NCBI GenBank assembly: GCA_006247105.1
Contig: CM016926.1
Span: 1,798,001-1,862,000, forward strand
Length of the DNA stretch: 64,000 nt
Direction: 5' to 3'
Origin: Giardia muris
Taxonomy: Eukaryota > Fornicata > Diplomonadida > Hexamitidae
Of this stretch, positions 54,001 to 62,360 are shown in pieces. A program made the position numbers and the translations under genes. Each line of letters begins with the position of its first letter. Within the stretch, counting starts at the first letter, position 1. Under the pieces are notes generated by a model, which made no database searches, was not told where the DNA came from, and worked only from the letters and a program-made list of their open reading frames with translations.

Positions 54001-54601
54001 CTCTCCCTTCGGGGCGTTGACGCTACGAAACAGTGTCCTAATGGCAAGCACCCAATACTGGCAGAAAATAATGGCATATACCATCGATACTCACACAGAG
54101 CACCTCACCCTAGAGAGCTTTCTTGGGGCGTTACGGGCTCCCGCCCCTCAACCACTTCCAGCCCTTTTTTCGGAACTCTGGAACCAGTTCAAGGAGGTTC
54201 GAAAGCCCACTCACGCTCAGTTATCAAAGCCGCTATCAGAAGATTCAACCCTGGTTCATCAACACGAGCTCGACCTCAGTACTCCTCCCAATCCCGAACC
54301 ACCCCTAACACGTAACCCTTTCATCAAGTCGGTAGCACTAGAGAAGGAAAACCCACTACTAGATCCACCACCGCTAGATCTTCCCTCTGGTGCACGGGAA
54401 CGCGGGCTAGCACGGCATACAAAGATAACGCAACCTTCAGAGCCCTTACCTCTCCAGTTTGCAACACCGGACGACCCTATCTTAATTGCACGGGTCGTCT
54501 CCGTCTTGAAGGAAGGCCGCCAGCCCCGGGAGGCAAGGTTAACCCTGCCCGCCAGCTTCACGGTCGAGCTCCTTCGGCAGCTAGGTGTACAAGAGTGGTG
54601 A
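51020..54601 (+). CDS. ZGRF1-like superfamily 1 DNA/RNA helicase
   Basis: A 1,193-residue protein. The first 45 residues (VLYTRQKTKKTKSYQSGFLD..) match the DUF2439 domain that opens ZGRF1, yeast Mte1 and fission-yeast Dbl2, which process recombination D-loops. The SF1 helicase core runs from about residue 490 to 1000. Walker A is G536-SGKS. Ia is SNTNVAVDNL and motif II is D698-EAS. LAGDNMQLPPI, QYRCEKHIADLAS, LTPFRAQ, TVDSFQGSEK and RVNVAITRA are the UPF1-like motifs III to VI. The last motif's arginine is intact, so it is predicted active. I see no GRF zinc finger. The 180-residue C-terminal tail is Pro-rich. The DUF2439-helicase combination separates it from UPF1 and SETX. Confidence 0.85.
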   Translation: MQEVLYTRQKTKKTKSYQSGFLDIKGRTVLLFNEARKNIDSLTLSLKTEVVDPFEMPQHLLQLEPIHIEMLETAKQATLNKSTVITVSTEPSARPKKSKKITKNDTEVNPVSDSAPAQAPVIDSKQKESELQPVQVVTVRSPTYAQDIETLAETLIKLVTRSQMVTFGKTGFSYSSVCAALTEHYFTGRSLAKHTRHVKTGAGRIYLKSLVSLWAETLLPVLQLLATNNSGKPSCQSYSNGMVEMALNCTIMRRMNSAKAQRLRQYQARNMLRAKKIDGNIAKQVEKDSAEGVEGSDIWKLTLAGSEKLFYAKSDLFILTPDGLTCHFFIIDHYQPTAPECAHEFFLQPISDVSKWLSKASYSYENVVTNVDEFGGITAQVSLFHLTEFQLMYIAIETLTASFTAICSEADLPFYSRWRRDMLLDFLDATESTTTSSVATRYKKEKYIYDKYFADELQKRSITRSYFPRPAFLAYAFSLHEYQQKGYFMELNTAQQSVFRDIIDRLQWSFVHRNSSRYDGGRYISDDFYILRGIFGSGKSKLLAAVLLYLLECLLTAHGFLIRATGGVPDSPSSASESYAQKRLKGQEDATAENGLDAFTARILIVSNTNVAVDNLILRLVALADQQGWAHGDPTIHSFLCQFLNRVGSGITNPSLRVYNSLLQELGSHLFLFTTIASVNKVAQLLEETDYFPCIIVDEASQVTEPHLLYVLDEVRYRVELVCLAGDNMQLPPIASSAGMARTTLSRIMRHVEESETICPASTLWMQYRCEKHIADLASTMFYEGRVLTASAHRSCLPIPPVTSLHFGSTFDIATSGSRENQVEAKAVVQIVTALILEHDIQPTDIGVLTPFRAQASLIISLLKKELRSNKALHDKIGASCLAPKPDDEQTSMDAEPVSKTPFKVTSTTPAFSRIEQQITVATVDSFQGSEKMILIVSLTQAMDSNQVSEGKSSHINMINRVNVAITRAMLHLVLLQSYKFSIMWGRDTSSQSFSPFGALTLRNSVLMASTQYWQKIMAYTIDTHTEHLTLESFLGALRAPAPQPLPALFSELWNQFKEVRKPTHAQLSKPLSEDSTLVHQHELDLSTPPNPEPPLTRNPFIKSVALEKENPLLDPPPLDLPSGARERGLARHTKITQPSEPLPLQFATPDDPILIARVVSVLKEGRQPREARLTLPASFTVELLRQLGVQEW

Positions 54602-54611
54602 CGCAAAATAT

Positions 54612-56660
54612 ATGACCAGCTGGTTCCGATCGGCGATCTCAAACGACGTCGACACTATCCGCCGCAACCTCCGAGCGGGCCTCTGCCGGGTCGACCACAA
54701 CGGTAACACGGCGCTCCAGTTGGCCTTGGCGACCCAGAGCTATGGCGTGGCGCGCATCTTGGCGCCCTTCGAACATTCCGTCCCAAGCAATGACGGACAA
54801 ACCGCCCTCGGCCTTGCCGTTGAGGCCGAAGATCTGGAGGGGCTGGAGATCGTTCTTGAGGGGATGCGCGTCTATATCGCCACAGAGCTCAACGCAGCGC
54901 GTACCCAGGCCGAGAAGCGAGGAAATCAGGCTCTCGTCTCCCTCATTGACAACTATATGTACATGGCGGCGCCCTCCGAGAAGCCCATCGGGTCTCCACT
55001 CCAACGTGAGATCGACACTCTTCGTACTGAGAATGAGCGTTTACGTGAATTCATGAGTCGTAAAGGTACAGAGGCTGACCGCTCCAAGCCATCCACTCCT
55101 CGCACTGGGTATGCTGGCTCTCCTTCCTCCACTGTTCGTTATAATAGTCTTCTGAGCTTGGCAGAGACTGGAACTGTTGGACGTTCAAGCATATCTGGGG
55201 ATGCTGAGGCTCGTGCTGAGGTGAAACACCTGCGTAGCCAGGTGGCGGACCGTGACGCGACGATCAGTCGGCTACGCTTACAAGTCCAGGAGCTGGAGGC
55301 CAGAAATAGTACGCTCCCACGTCAAAGGGTGAGCTCTCCGACCATGGCCCTTCGCTCGGTAGATGGGATGGTCCACACAGATGCCGAGGCTGTTGCCGAC
55401 CTCGTCGAGCATGAGGTTGTCGACTTGCTCTTGACGTTCCCTGCGACTAGTGAGGATGGAAGCACGCTCCTGATGCAAGCGGCTAGCAAGGGGTACATGT
55501 ATCTCATCGGGAGGCTTATGGACCAAGTCTGTCGCAAAGATAACCGTGGCCGGACAGCGTTGATGTACGCGGCCATTCAGGGGAACCCGGCGGTAATCGA
55601 GGCCTTGGTGGGGTCAGAAGCGGGTCTCCAGGATGAAAATGGCTACACCGCCCTGATGTATGCGGCGGAGACCGGCAGTGACGACTCAGCAAGCGGTTTG
55701 ACGCAGTGTGTTGCCATTCTGGCCAAGAGCGAGGCTGGGATCAAAAACCCTAAGGGACAAACAGCACTTATGCTCGCCACTCTGGCAGGAAACCTGAATG
55801 CCGTGACACTCCTTGCGGATTATGAAGGTGGACGCCAGGATGATGTCAAGATGTCAGCCTTGATGTATGCGGCTGCTCTCTGCTACGAGAACATCATCCA
55901 AGTCCTCCTCGACAAAGAGTCAGGGCTTCAAACGTCAACGGGAGAGACGGCGTTGATGATCGCATGTGCCGCTGGGCATTTGATTCCATCACTTATCATT
56001 GCCGAAGCGGGACGGCGTGATGCATCTGGACGTACCGCTCTCATGCGACTCACGTCTTCGGCCGACCAGGAAGTGACTCCCTTATTCCAACAATTGATGC
56101 AGGAGGAGAGCAAGCAGCAAGACAATAGCGGTCTTACCGCACTTATGCTCGCCTGCCAGCACCGCAATATTAATCTCACGCAGGCCTTGTCACAGGAGGA
56201 GCACGGCATGATCGATTCTGAGGGTCGCACGGCGTTGATCCATGCAGCAATATCTGGAAGTTATGAATGCTGTGACATCATGACTAATTACGAGCTAGGT
56301 GCTGTCGACCGTACGGGACGGACCGCATTGATGTACGCAGTTCACTCTGGAGCATTACCCCTTGTCCGTCTTCTTATTGGAGAGGCCAGTACCCAAGATA
56401 ATACGGGGATGACTGCACTCATGTATGCTGCGGAACAGGGCTTCCAAGAGATCGTCGAGGTGCTTAAGGATCGTGAAGCACGCTTGCAAGACTCACAGGG
56501 GCGTACGGCGATGATGCGTGCGGCGGCAGCGGGACATCTTGGAGTCGTTATGTGCTTGGCCTCAATCGAAGGGGGGATTCGAGATAACGAGAACCGGCCC
56601 GCGACGAAGCATGCGGCTCTTAATGGGCATCAGGATATTGTCGACGCCTTGATGGTCTAA
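54612..56660 (+). CDS. Ankyrin-repeat/coiled-coil protein (21.1-like)
   Basis: A 682-residue protein. A short ankyrin block at residues 5-80 is followed by a coiled coil in two pieces (about 130-150 and 195-235). About a dozen contiguous ankyrin repeats then span 275 to the end. The units are regular with the Giardia consensus GRTALMYAA or GMTALMYAA. There is no kinase domain, so it is of the '21.1' type. The ATG at 54612 (GACGCAAAATATATGACC) is favoured over the upstream in-frame ATG at 54585, which would overlap the helicase gene. The next ankyrin gene starts 1 bp after its stop. Confidence 0.87.
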   Translation: MTSWFRSAISNDVDTIRRNLRAGLCRVDHNGNTALQLALATQSYGVARILAPFEHSVPSNDGQTALGLAVEAEDLEGLEIVLEGMRVYIATELNAARTQAEKRGNQALVSLIDNYMYMAAPSEKPIGSPLQREIDTLRTENERLREFMSRKGTEADRSKPSTPRTGYAGSPSSTVRYNSLLSLAETGTVGRSSISGDAEARAEVKHLRSQVADRDATISRLRLQVQELEARNSTLPRQRVSSPTMALRSVDGMVHTDAEAVADLVEHEVVDLLLTFPATSEDGSTLLMQAASKGYMYLIGRLMDQVCRKDNRGRTALMYAAIQGNPAVIEALVGSEAGLQDENGYTALMYAAETGSDDSASGLTQCVAILAKSEAGIKNPKGQTALMLATLAGNLNAVTLLADYEGGRQDDVKMSALMYAAALCYENIIQVLLDKESGLQTSTGETALMIACAAGHLIPSLIIAEAGRRDASGRTALMRLTSSADQEVTPLFQQLMQEESKQQDNSGLTALMLACQHRNINLTQALSQEEHGMIDSEGRTALIHAAISGSYECCDIMTNYELGAVDRTGRTALMYAVHSGALPLVRLLIGEASTQDNTGMTALMYAAEQGFQEIVEVLKDREARLQDSQGRTAMMRAAAAGHLGVVMCLASIEGGIRDNENRPATKHAALNGHQDIVDALMV

Positions 56661-56661
56661 A

Positions 56662-57588
56662 ATGTCGGATCCACGTCGTAAGCAGACTCCTCAAAGGCAT
56701 GTGACCACCAAGACCAGGCTGATGCGTGCGGCTGAAGTGAACAACCTGGAGCTTGTCCAGGAGCTTCTTGACGAGGAGGCTGGTTGTATTCTTCGTCGGA
56801 CTCTGACGGCCTTGATGCTTGCTGCACGTAGAGGCTTCTATGATGCTGTTCGTTACTTGGTCCCTTATGAGGCTGGAATAGTCACTACCCATGGAACCGC
56901 ACTGATTCAAGCGGCACGTGCCGGCCATCATAAGTGCCTTCATCCCCTCCGCGAAGAGCTTGGTAAAACGGATGATGAAGGCCGCACGGCTTTAATGCAT
57001 GCGGCTCAGCAAGGACGTCTCAAATGCATAGATCCACTTCTGTCAGAGGTGGGATTACAAGACCTACTGGGGCGCACAGCATTGATGTACGCCGCCGAGC
57101 TTGTACATCCTCTTGCTCCTCAAATCGTCGGAAAGCTATTGAAGGAAGCAAGAGTACAAGACAACATCGGGAATAGCGCCTTGTTCTACGCTACCGTCGA
57201 GACGGCACCCTTACTCCTTCCATATGAAGCGGGTCTCCAAAATATCCATGAGGAGACGGCTCTCATGCTTGCTGCACGCCTGGGTAAGGCAGACTTGGTT
57301 CATATTCTTCTCAAAGAGGCTGGGGTCATCACCTCTACTGGGACGGCTCTTACCGCGGCTCTCTTTCATCGACGCACTGACTGTCTTGAAATGTTGATCA
57401 TCGAATCAGAACTCGAATTACTTCCATTGTTACACCGAGCCGTCCTGACTCGTTCGGCAGATGACATTACCCTCCTCCCAGACTCCCCAACCTACGCGTT
57501 CTTCGGAATCACGGCGTACGACTGCGCAGCCGCTATTGGGTGGAAGAAAGGACTCGAAAATCCATGGAAAAAAGAAGATGCCGATTAA
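56662..57588 (+). CDS. Ankyrin-repeat protein
   Basis: A 308-residue protein of about seven ankyrin repeats (residues 15-280), many with the TALMLAA or TALMYAA core. Between repeats there are loops such as VHPLAPQIVG and a degenerate unit near 185-200 (NSALFYATVETAPLLLP). No kinase, coiled coil or signal is present. It begins 1 bp after the stop of the preceding ankyrin gene; the two could be parts of a tandem array. Its last codons overlap the start of the dynein intermediate chain gene by 11 bp in another frame. Role unknown beyond protein binding. Confidence 0.85.
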   Translation: MSDPRRKQTPQRHVTTKTRLMRAAEVNNLELVQELLDEEAGCILRRTLTALMLAARRGFYDAVRYLVPYEAGIVTTHGTALIQAARAGHHKCLHPLREELGKTDDEGRTALMHAAQQGRLKCIDPLLSEVGLQDLLGRTALMYAAELVHPLAPQIVGKLLKEARVQDNIGNSALFYATVETAPLLLPYEAGLQNIHEETALMLAARLGKADLVHILLKEAGVITSTGTALTAALFHRRTDCLEMLIIESELELLPLLHRAVLTRSADDITLLPDSPTYAFFGITAYDCAAAIGWKKGLENPWKKEDAD

Positions 57589-59797
57589 GACCCAAGCCAA
57601 GCCCTCTCCGCTCAAGCGGGAGCCGAGCTTCGCGGGTTACGCCCAGCAGCCGGCGACAATACCCACGGAAGCGGCGATCCGCCTGACAGACAAGGAGCTT
57701 GAGGAGGAGCAGACCAGGATGCTCAACGCCTCCTGCCCGAGCGCCCCCGACAACATCGTCCACTTCTCATACTCCGATCGGGTCTTCAAGTCGGAGGGGC
57801 TGGTGCGTCAGACCCAGTTCCACATCTGCGTCGACGGGCCCTTCGTATACGCGGAGAACGTCTACGCAAGCAAGTATGGGGGGGACGACAAGGGGGAAGA
57901 GAAGATGCTGCACAACCAATTCAATTATAGCAACCGGGGCACGCAGGCCTCGATGCCCGTCCCCGTCGATGAGAGCCTTTCGACAAACCCCCCGCCGTCT
58001 GACAATGCACGTGGGGCCTTCACCCGTAGTATCATATATGATGCCTATAAGGAAGCCTCGAAGAACGCGCGTCTGGACGAGGCCGGGGCGGGCGAAGGGA
58101 AGAAGGGTGGAGCGGTCGCACATCGTAAGATTGGTGATGATGAAGACGACCCCCTCATGTTTACAGCGCCAGAGGGTGTCTCGCTCGATGCACAACCTCT
58201 CGCTCTCCAAAAGACCGCCGACAACGCCATTTCGGCAATCTGCTCGCTCTCCGCGAAAGATCTTGACGCAGTCTTCAATGCGTTATCTCTCGCTGAGCGC
58301 TTGGTCGCTGAGATTCTCTATGCAGACGTCATCTCCGATTACAAGTTCTGGGACGATCCCTCGGACAAGTTTAAGTCGGAAGGCTCACTCCTCCCTCTTT
58401 GGAAGTTCTCGGTTGACTTCAAGGAGATTCTTGGGCAGAAGACGACGAAGGCCGTCTCGGTCTTGCAGTTCCATCCGAAGTTTTCGGACCTCTTCGCCGT
58501 CGGCTATGGTACACACGAGTTCCAACGCACCAGCCTCTTTCCACCATCCTGCCTTTGCGTTTTCTCGTTGAAGAACCCGTTCTATCCCGAACGCATCATC
58601 CGGACGCCTGTTGACGTCTTGTGTCTGGATTGGCATCCTGAACGCTCAGACCTGCTGATCGTCGGTCTCTACGATGGGAATATAGCGCTGTATAATTTGA
58701 CAGATTGCTCACTGATTGCGATGTCCGATTCGCAGACCGGGAAGCATACAGACCTCGTATGGAGTGTGAGGTGGCGCACGGACGTTTCCTCATCAAGTCT
58801 GAGCTTCTTCTCGGCGTCATCGGATGGGTACGTGTTCGTCTGGTCTCTGGTTAAATCCGTCCTTCGTCTCGTCTCGAAGACGGAGATTAAGGACAACATG
58901 ACGGACACAGACGTCGTCCAGCCGGTTGCGGCACCGAAGGACAACTTCGACTCCTCGATCAAGCTAGCTTCAGACCCACTCGCCACACAAGATCTTGCCT
59001 CCTCGCTCACGGGTCCACAAACTCAAAAGAAGTCATCCTTGAAGACAAAGCAGCAGGTCATCATCACCGAGAAGAACGATTTCGAGAACCATAAGCGCGC
59101 TGCGGAGATTGCGAACCAGACGTCCCCGGTCGCAGGAGTCCTCGGGATCGCGTTCAACCCGAAGTATGACTGGATGTATGCCATAACGACAGACTCCGGC
59201 GTCGTCCGCCTCTGCTCGACTGCGTACCACAACACGTTTGTTCAGACCTTCTGCCAAGGTGGCCATTCGATGCCCGTGTACGGCCTCTCCTGGAACCTCT
59301 TCAACCCAGACATTTTGGTTAGTTGTAGCGAGGACTTCACTTGCAAGATTTGGAAGCGTGATAGAGCGACCCCTCTCTACACCATCGACTTCGGAAACAC
59401 GGTCTCCGACGTCGCCTTCAACCCGCAGATTTCGACTGAAATTGTCGCGGGGACGAAGGATGGAAAGGTCGTCGTCTATGACTTCGGAATCAGGCAGGAG
59501 ACGCCGATCTGCATCCAGACGACGGTCCCAAGCAATGCCAACCTCACAAAGCTTGCCCTTTCGAATAAGTACCCCGTCGTCGCCGTCGGAGACTCCCAGG
59601 GCGTGGTCCGCGTCTTCAAGCTGAGCCCGAACCTCATGCGCCGCTTTACCGTCGAACAGCCAAAGGCTCGCGGTCCCAATGTTCGGGTCTACACCCCAGA
59701 GGAGCTAGCTCAGTTGTCTCAGGAAGGTGAGGAGAAGAAGCTCGAGGACTTCGTTCAGTGGTGCATCAAAGCGAACGCTGCATCTGGGATCGATTGA
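57578..59797 (+). CDS. Axonemal dynein intermediate chain (DNAI1/IC78-like)
   Basis: Intermediate chains anchor outer-arm dynein heavy chains to the axonemal doublet. The 739-residue protein has the DNAI1-type N-terminal signature LTDKELEEEQTRMLNASCP..APDNIVHFSY. Human DNAI1 likewise reads LT..EL.EE...L....P.AP.NIVR.S. At least six WD40 repeats run from about 370 to 700. Examples are LDWHPERSDLLIVGLYDGNI, SVRWRTD..FFSASSDGYVFVW, GLSWNLFNPDILVSCSEDF and SDVAFNPQ..EIVAGTKDGKV. No transmembrane or kinase elements are seen. The first ATG of the frame lies in the preceding gene; I start at 57578 (GAAAAAAGAAGATGCCG), overlapping that gene by 11 bp. Together with DRC7 it marks a flagellate. It ends 1 bp from a converging stop. 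Confidence 0.92.
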   Translation: MPIKTQAKPSPLKREPSFAGYAQQPATIPTEAAIRLTDKELEEEQTRMLNASCPSAPDNIVHFSYSDRVFKSEGLVRQTQFHICVDGPFVYAENVYASKYGGDDKGEEKMLHNQFNYSNRGTQASMPVPVDESLSTNPPPSDNARGAFTRSIIYDAYKEASKNARLDEAGAGEGKKGGAVAHRKIGDDEDDPLMFTAPEGVSLDAQPLALQKTADNAISAICSLSAKDLDAVFNALSLAERLVAEILYADVISDYKFWDDPSDKFKSEGSLLPLWKFSVDFKEILGQKTTKAVSVLQFHPKFSDLFAVGYGTHEFQRTSLFPPSCLCVFSLKNPFYPERIIRTPVDVLCLDWHPERSDLLIVGLYDGNIALYNLTDCSLIAMSDSQTGKHTDLVWSVRWRTDVSSSSLSFFSASSDGYVFVWSLVKSVLRLVSKTEIKDNMTDTDVVQPVAAPKDNFDSSIKLASDPLATQDLASSLTGPQTQKKSSLKTKQQVIITEKNDFENHKRAAEIANQTSPVAGVLGIAFNPKYDWMYAITTDSGVVRLCSTAYHNTFVQTFCQGGHSMPVYGLSWNLFNPDILVSCSEDFTCKIWKRDRATPLYTIDFGNTVSDVAFNPQISTEIVAGTKDGKVVVYDFGIRQETPICIQTTVPSNANLTKLALSNKYPVVAVGDSQGVVRVFKLSPNLMRRFTVEQPKARGPNVRVYTPEELAQLSQEGEEKKLEDFVQWCIKANAASGID

Positions 59798-59798
59798 G

Positions 59799-62279
59799 CT
59801 ACCTGTACACGATGAGAGTTTCTCTCCGGAAACATTCGAGAGAGCTCTCATTTGTGGGAGGCTTCGATGATTGCCGGCGCGTGGACAGACCGAACGGTAA
59901 ATGGAGCGTTATGCTTTGGCAGGATATCCGACAGGTGAGGGGGACGTCGTCGATGAGCTGTCTGCTTTGACATGGAATCGATGCGAGTGCCGAAAGGCGG
60001 CTAGCCGGGATCTTCGTGTTTGCAAAGAGCCTATGGGTTACAAGGCCATGAAGTCCTGTCAATTGAACCGTTCCCGATGCAAGGACCGCCCGGCCAGCCA
60101 GGATACAATAGGCCGCCGCAGTCCCAGAGAACTCCTTCCCAAGAAAGCACACCTCAAGGGCTAAGCTCAATGCATGAGCCTCTTGAACCTGTTTATCACC
60201 CAATAGAAATGCTCCAGGCTGACCATCTATCCGCTTCGCCGTACGAAGCTCCTCATACGGAAAGATACTCGTATCAGGTTGGGATAACATAAGCCTTCGG
60301 GAATCTGCATAGATTTGCAGGAGAGCAACGGCTTTTGCTCGACTGGAGAAGCCTAACGCTAAGGTGAATTCGCCAGGAGTGGTTATCGTCAGCTTAGCCT
60401 GCTGAATGCCCAGAATATGTGGGGAGAACCGCTTTAGATGCAATAAGAGAAGTTCCTGAAGAAGCAAGAGACCCTTGATATGCTCGCTGATGACAGAATT
60501 GGTTGGACTTCGTGCATGGTGCTGAAGATAAAGCCGGATGTCTGAGAATTTGCCAATAGAGTGCAAGGAGAGCTGAAGAAGCGAATCGCAAAGGTCAATG
60601 TCTAATGCTCCTATCGTCTCCACAAGGTGTTCGGCTAGCCTGTGGACAGCCGCAATATTTGTCTCTTTCATGTACTTAACGAAGGCTGTAGTCAAATACG
60701 GGTGTGCAGTCTGTGTGAAGGCCTGAGTCAGGGTGTTAACAAGACCCGGGTCTGAATATTCGCGCTTAGACCCAGTATTCGTGCGTTCTGCCCGAGTTGT
60801 CGTTACCCGAGTTTCGGAGCGCAATAGCTGGAATGTATTGGGGTTGGATGGGGTGAATTCTGCCGAAGGGTGAGGAGTTCGATGATCCTGGATGATAGAG
60901 ATTCGAAGGAGGTCCTCGGCAATAAGACGTCTTCGCTCTGCCATATAATCATCCGCTGTGGAGTTCAAGGGTAATGGTAAGTTGCGACGGGAAAAGGGTG
61001 GCCGTGTTGGTAGGGATGCGGATCGGCCTTGGGAGATATGAGGGGATATGAGAGAGCGTTCAGCAAGGATCTGGAAGATGTCGTGTTCCACGTGCCGCCG
61101 TCGTAGACGGCGACAATCTTCCAAAGATTGGACGTGTGCAACAATCCTATCACTCGTATCGTTTTCGCGTAAGCGCGCTTGGAGTAACTGGAAGAGTGCG
61201 GGGCTGCTAGCATGTGTGGACTGGCCATCGTGACGTGTAGAGCGTGGGAAAACGATCTTCAACTCGGAGCTCAATGCGACGAGTTTAAGGAGGCTATTAC
61301 CCGTATCGCAGAGAATAACCGCAGGGCTCCCAGTCAAGGAGACCGTTGCGAGGCCGGTGGGCTCATTGAAACGGCTAACCGACAGTTCCGAGTTATAGTT
61401 CCCGGACAGACCAGTTCCATCACAGAAGGTCAGGAGGGAGGCAGTCACCTCATCGACGGGGTCTGAAAGGACTGAAGAGTACACATTGAAGACGTAGAGG
61501 GAGTTTGCTTCCCGACAGGAAAAGAAAACCGCTTCCTGGACGTCCGAGATGGAGAAGCTCGCCAGCCCGCTAATGGGGCTAAAGGGTATCTTCTTTTGGA
61601 CGAAGCATACACGAATCACCCTCTGCGTCTTTAATATTAACAATGATATCGAAGTGTCATCGGAGACACAAAGGCATGCGTTTCCAAAGAGTAGCGCCAG
61701 GTGTGCTGGCCGAATGAACGCACGAGGCGCTAGGATCTCGACGGCACGAACGCACAACTGTTGATTACAATCGTTATCATCTCGAATGTCTTGAAGGGTA
61801 ACGCGCTTGATGATCCCATTCCCAGTGTCTGCAACTAGTAAGGAAGCAGTGTCGTAAGCAATGACTCCATGCGGAGATTCAAGACCCTCAAGCGAAAGGG
61901 TTTTGATGTCAAGTGGGTCAGAATAAACCTTTCGTGTCTTTGACCCGGGGCTATGGATGGGGAAGCTTGCAATGGAGAGGTAACACAGGGAGTTACAACC
62001 GGTATTGGAGATGATGAGTGAATCATTATGGAGACAAGCGGAAGCGGGTTGACTTAGTGCAAGTTCTCCACCCCAGCGGAGGGTATCGATATATCCGTCG
62101 CTAGTGACGAGGCGAAGGCATTGGGGGGAGAGTTGATCGAGGATGATGAAGCTATGGCGGTAGGGCTCATGAACGACGACCGTGGGCCGCTTGAAGGCGC
62201 AACCACAGACGTCACCGTCACGATGCCCCGGCTCCCCAGTCCCAAGGAGGGGAGTGACGCAGTAAGTCCCACCAATCAT
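59799..62279 (-). CDS. NHL-repeat beta-propeller protein
   Basis: An 826-residue protein whose first 340 residues show NHL repeats. LLGTGEPGHRDGD..FKRPTVVV lies at the N-terminus. SPHGVIAYDTASLLVADTGNGIIKRV and SPAVILCDTGNSLLKLV match the NHL pattern P-x-G-(I/V)-A..(L/V)-x-V-A-D-T-x-N. Such propellers bind proteins, RNA or carbohydrate. Residues 350-800 are helical with several Arg/Ser-rich patches, and the C-terminus has a Tyr/Arg-rich tail. No RING, B-box, kinase or membrane segment is visible, so it is not a TRIM-NHL protein. Function unknown. It converges with the dynein intermediate chain gene with one base between the stop codons. Confidence 0.75.
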   Translation of the reverse strand: MIGGTYCVTPLLGTGEPGHRDGDVCGCAFKRPTVVVHEPYRHSFIILDQLSPQCLRLVTSDGYIDTLRWGGELALSQPASACLHNDSLIISNTGCNSLCYLSIASFPIHSPGSKTRKVYSDPLDIKTLSLEGLESPHGVIAYDTASLLVADTGNGIIKRVTLQDIRDDNDCNQQLCVRAVEILAPRAFIRPAHLALLFGNACLCVSDDTSISLLILKTQRVIRVCFVQKKIPFSPISGLASFSISDVQEAVFFSCREANSLYVFNVYSSVLSDPVDEVTASLLTFCDGTGLSGNYNSELSVSRFNEPTGLATVSLTGSPAVILCDTGNSLLKLVALSSELKIVFPRSTRHDGQSTHASSPALFQLLQARLRENDTSDRIVAHVQSLEDCRRLRRRHVEHDIFQILAERSLISPHISQGRSASLPTRPPFSRRNLPLPLNSTADDYMAERRRLIAEDLLRISIIQDHRTPHPSAEFTPSNPNTFQLLRSETRVTTTRAERTNTGSKREYSDPGLVNTLTQAFTQTAHPYLTTAFVKYMKETNIAAVHRLAEHLVETIGALDIDLCDSLLQLSLHSIGKFSDIRLYLQHHARSPTNSVISEHIKGLLLLQELLLLHLKRFSPHILGIQQAKLTITTPGEFTLALGFSSRAKAVALLQIYADSRRLMLSQPDTSIFPYEELRTAKRIDGQPGAFLLGDKQVQEAHALSLALEVCFLGKEFSGTAAAYCILAGRAVLASGTVQLTGLHGLVTHRLFANTKIPASRLSALASIPCQSRQLIDDVPLTCRISCQSITLHLPFGLSTRRQSSKPPTNESSLECFRRETLIVYR

Positions 62280-62360
62280 CCTTTTACACTATCGGAAGTT
62301 ATTCTTCGGTCAATTAGATACAAAACTCGCCACCAAGGAAGGCATCTGACTCTGGCCCAA

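Noticed and set aside
57699..58571. Plus-strand frame of 290 codons overlapping the dynein intermediate chain
   Set aside because: Arg/Ser/Pro-rich translation typical of a +1 shadow; the overlapping frame carries the WD40 protein.
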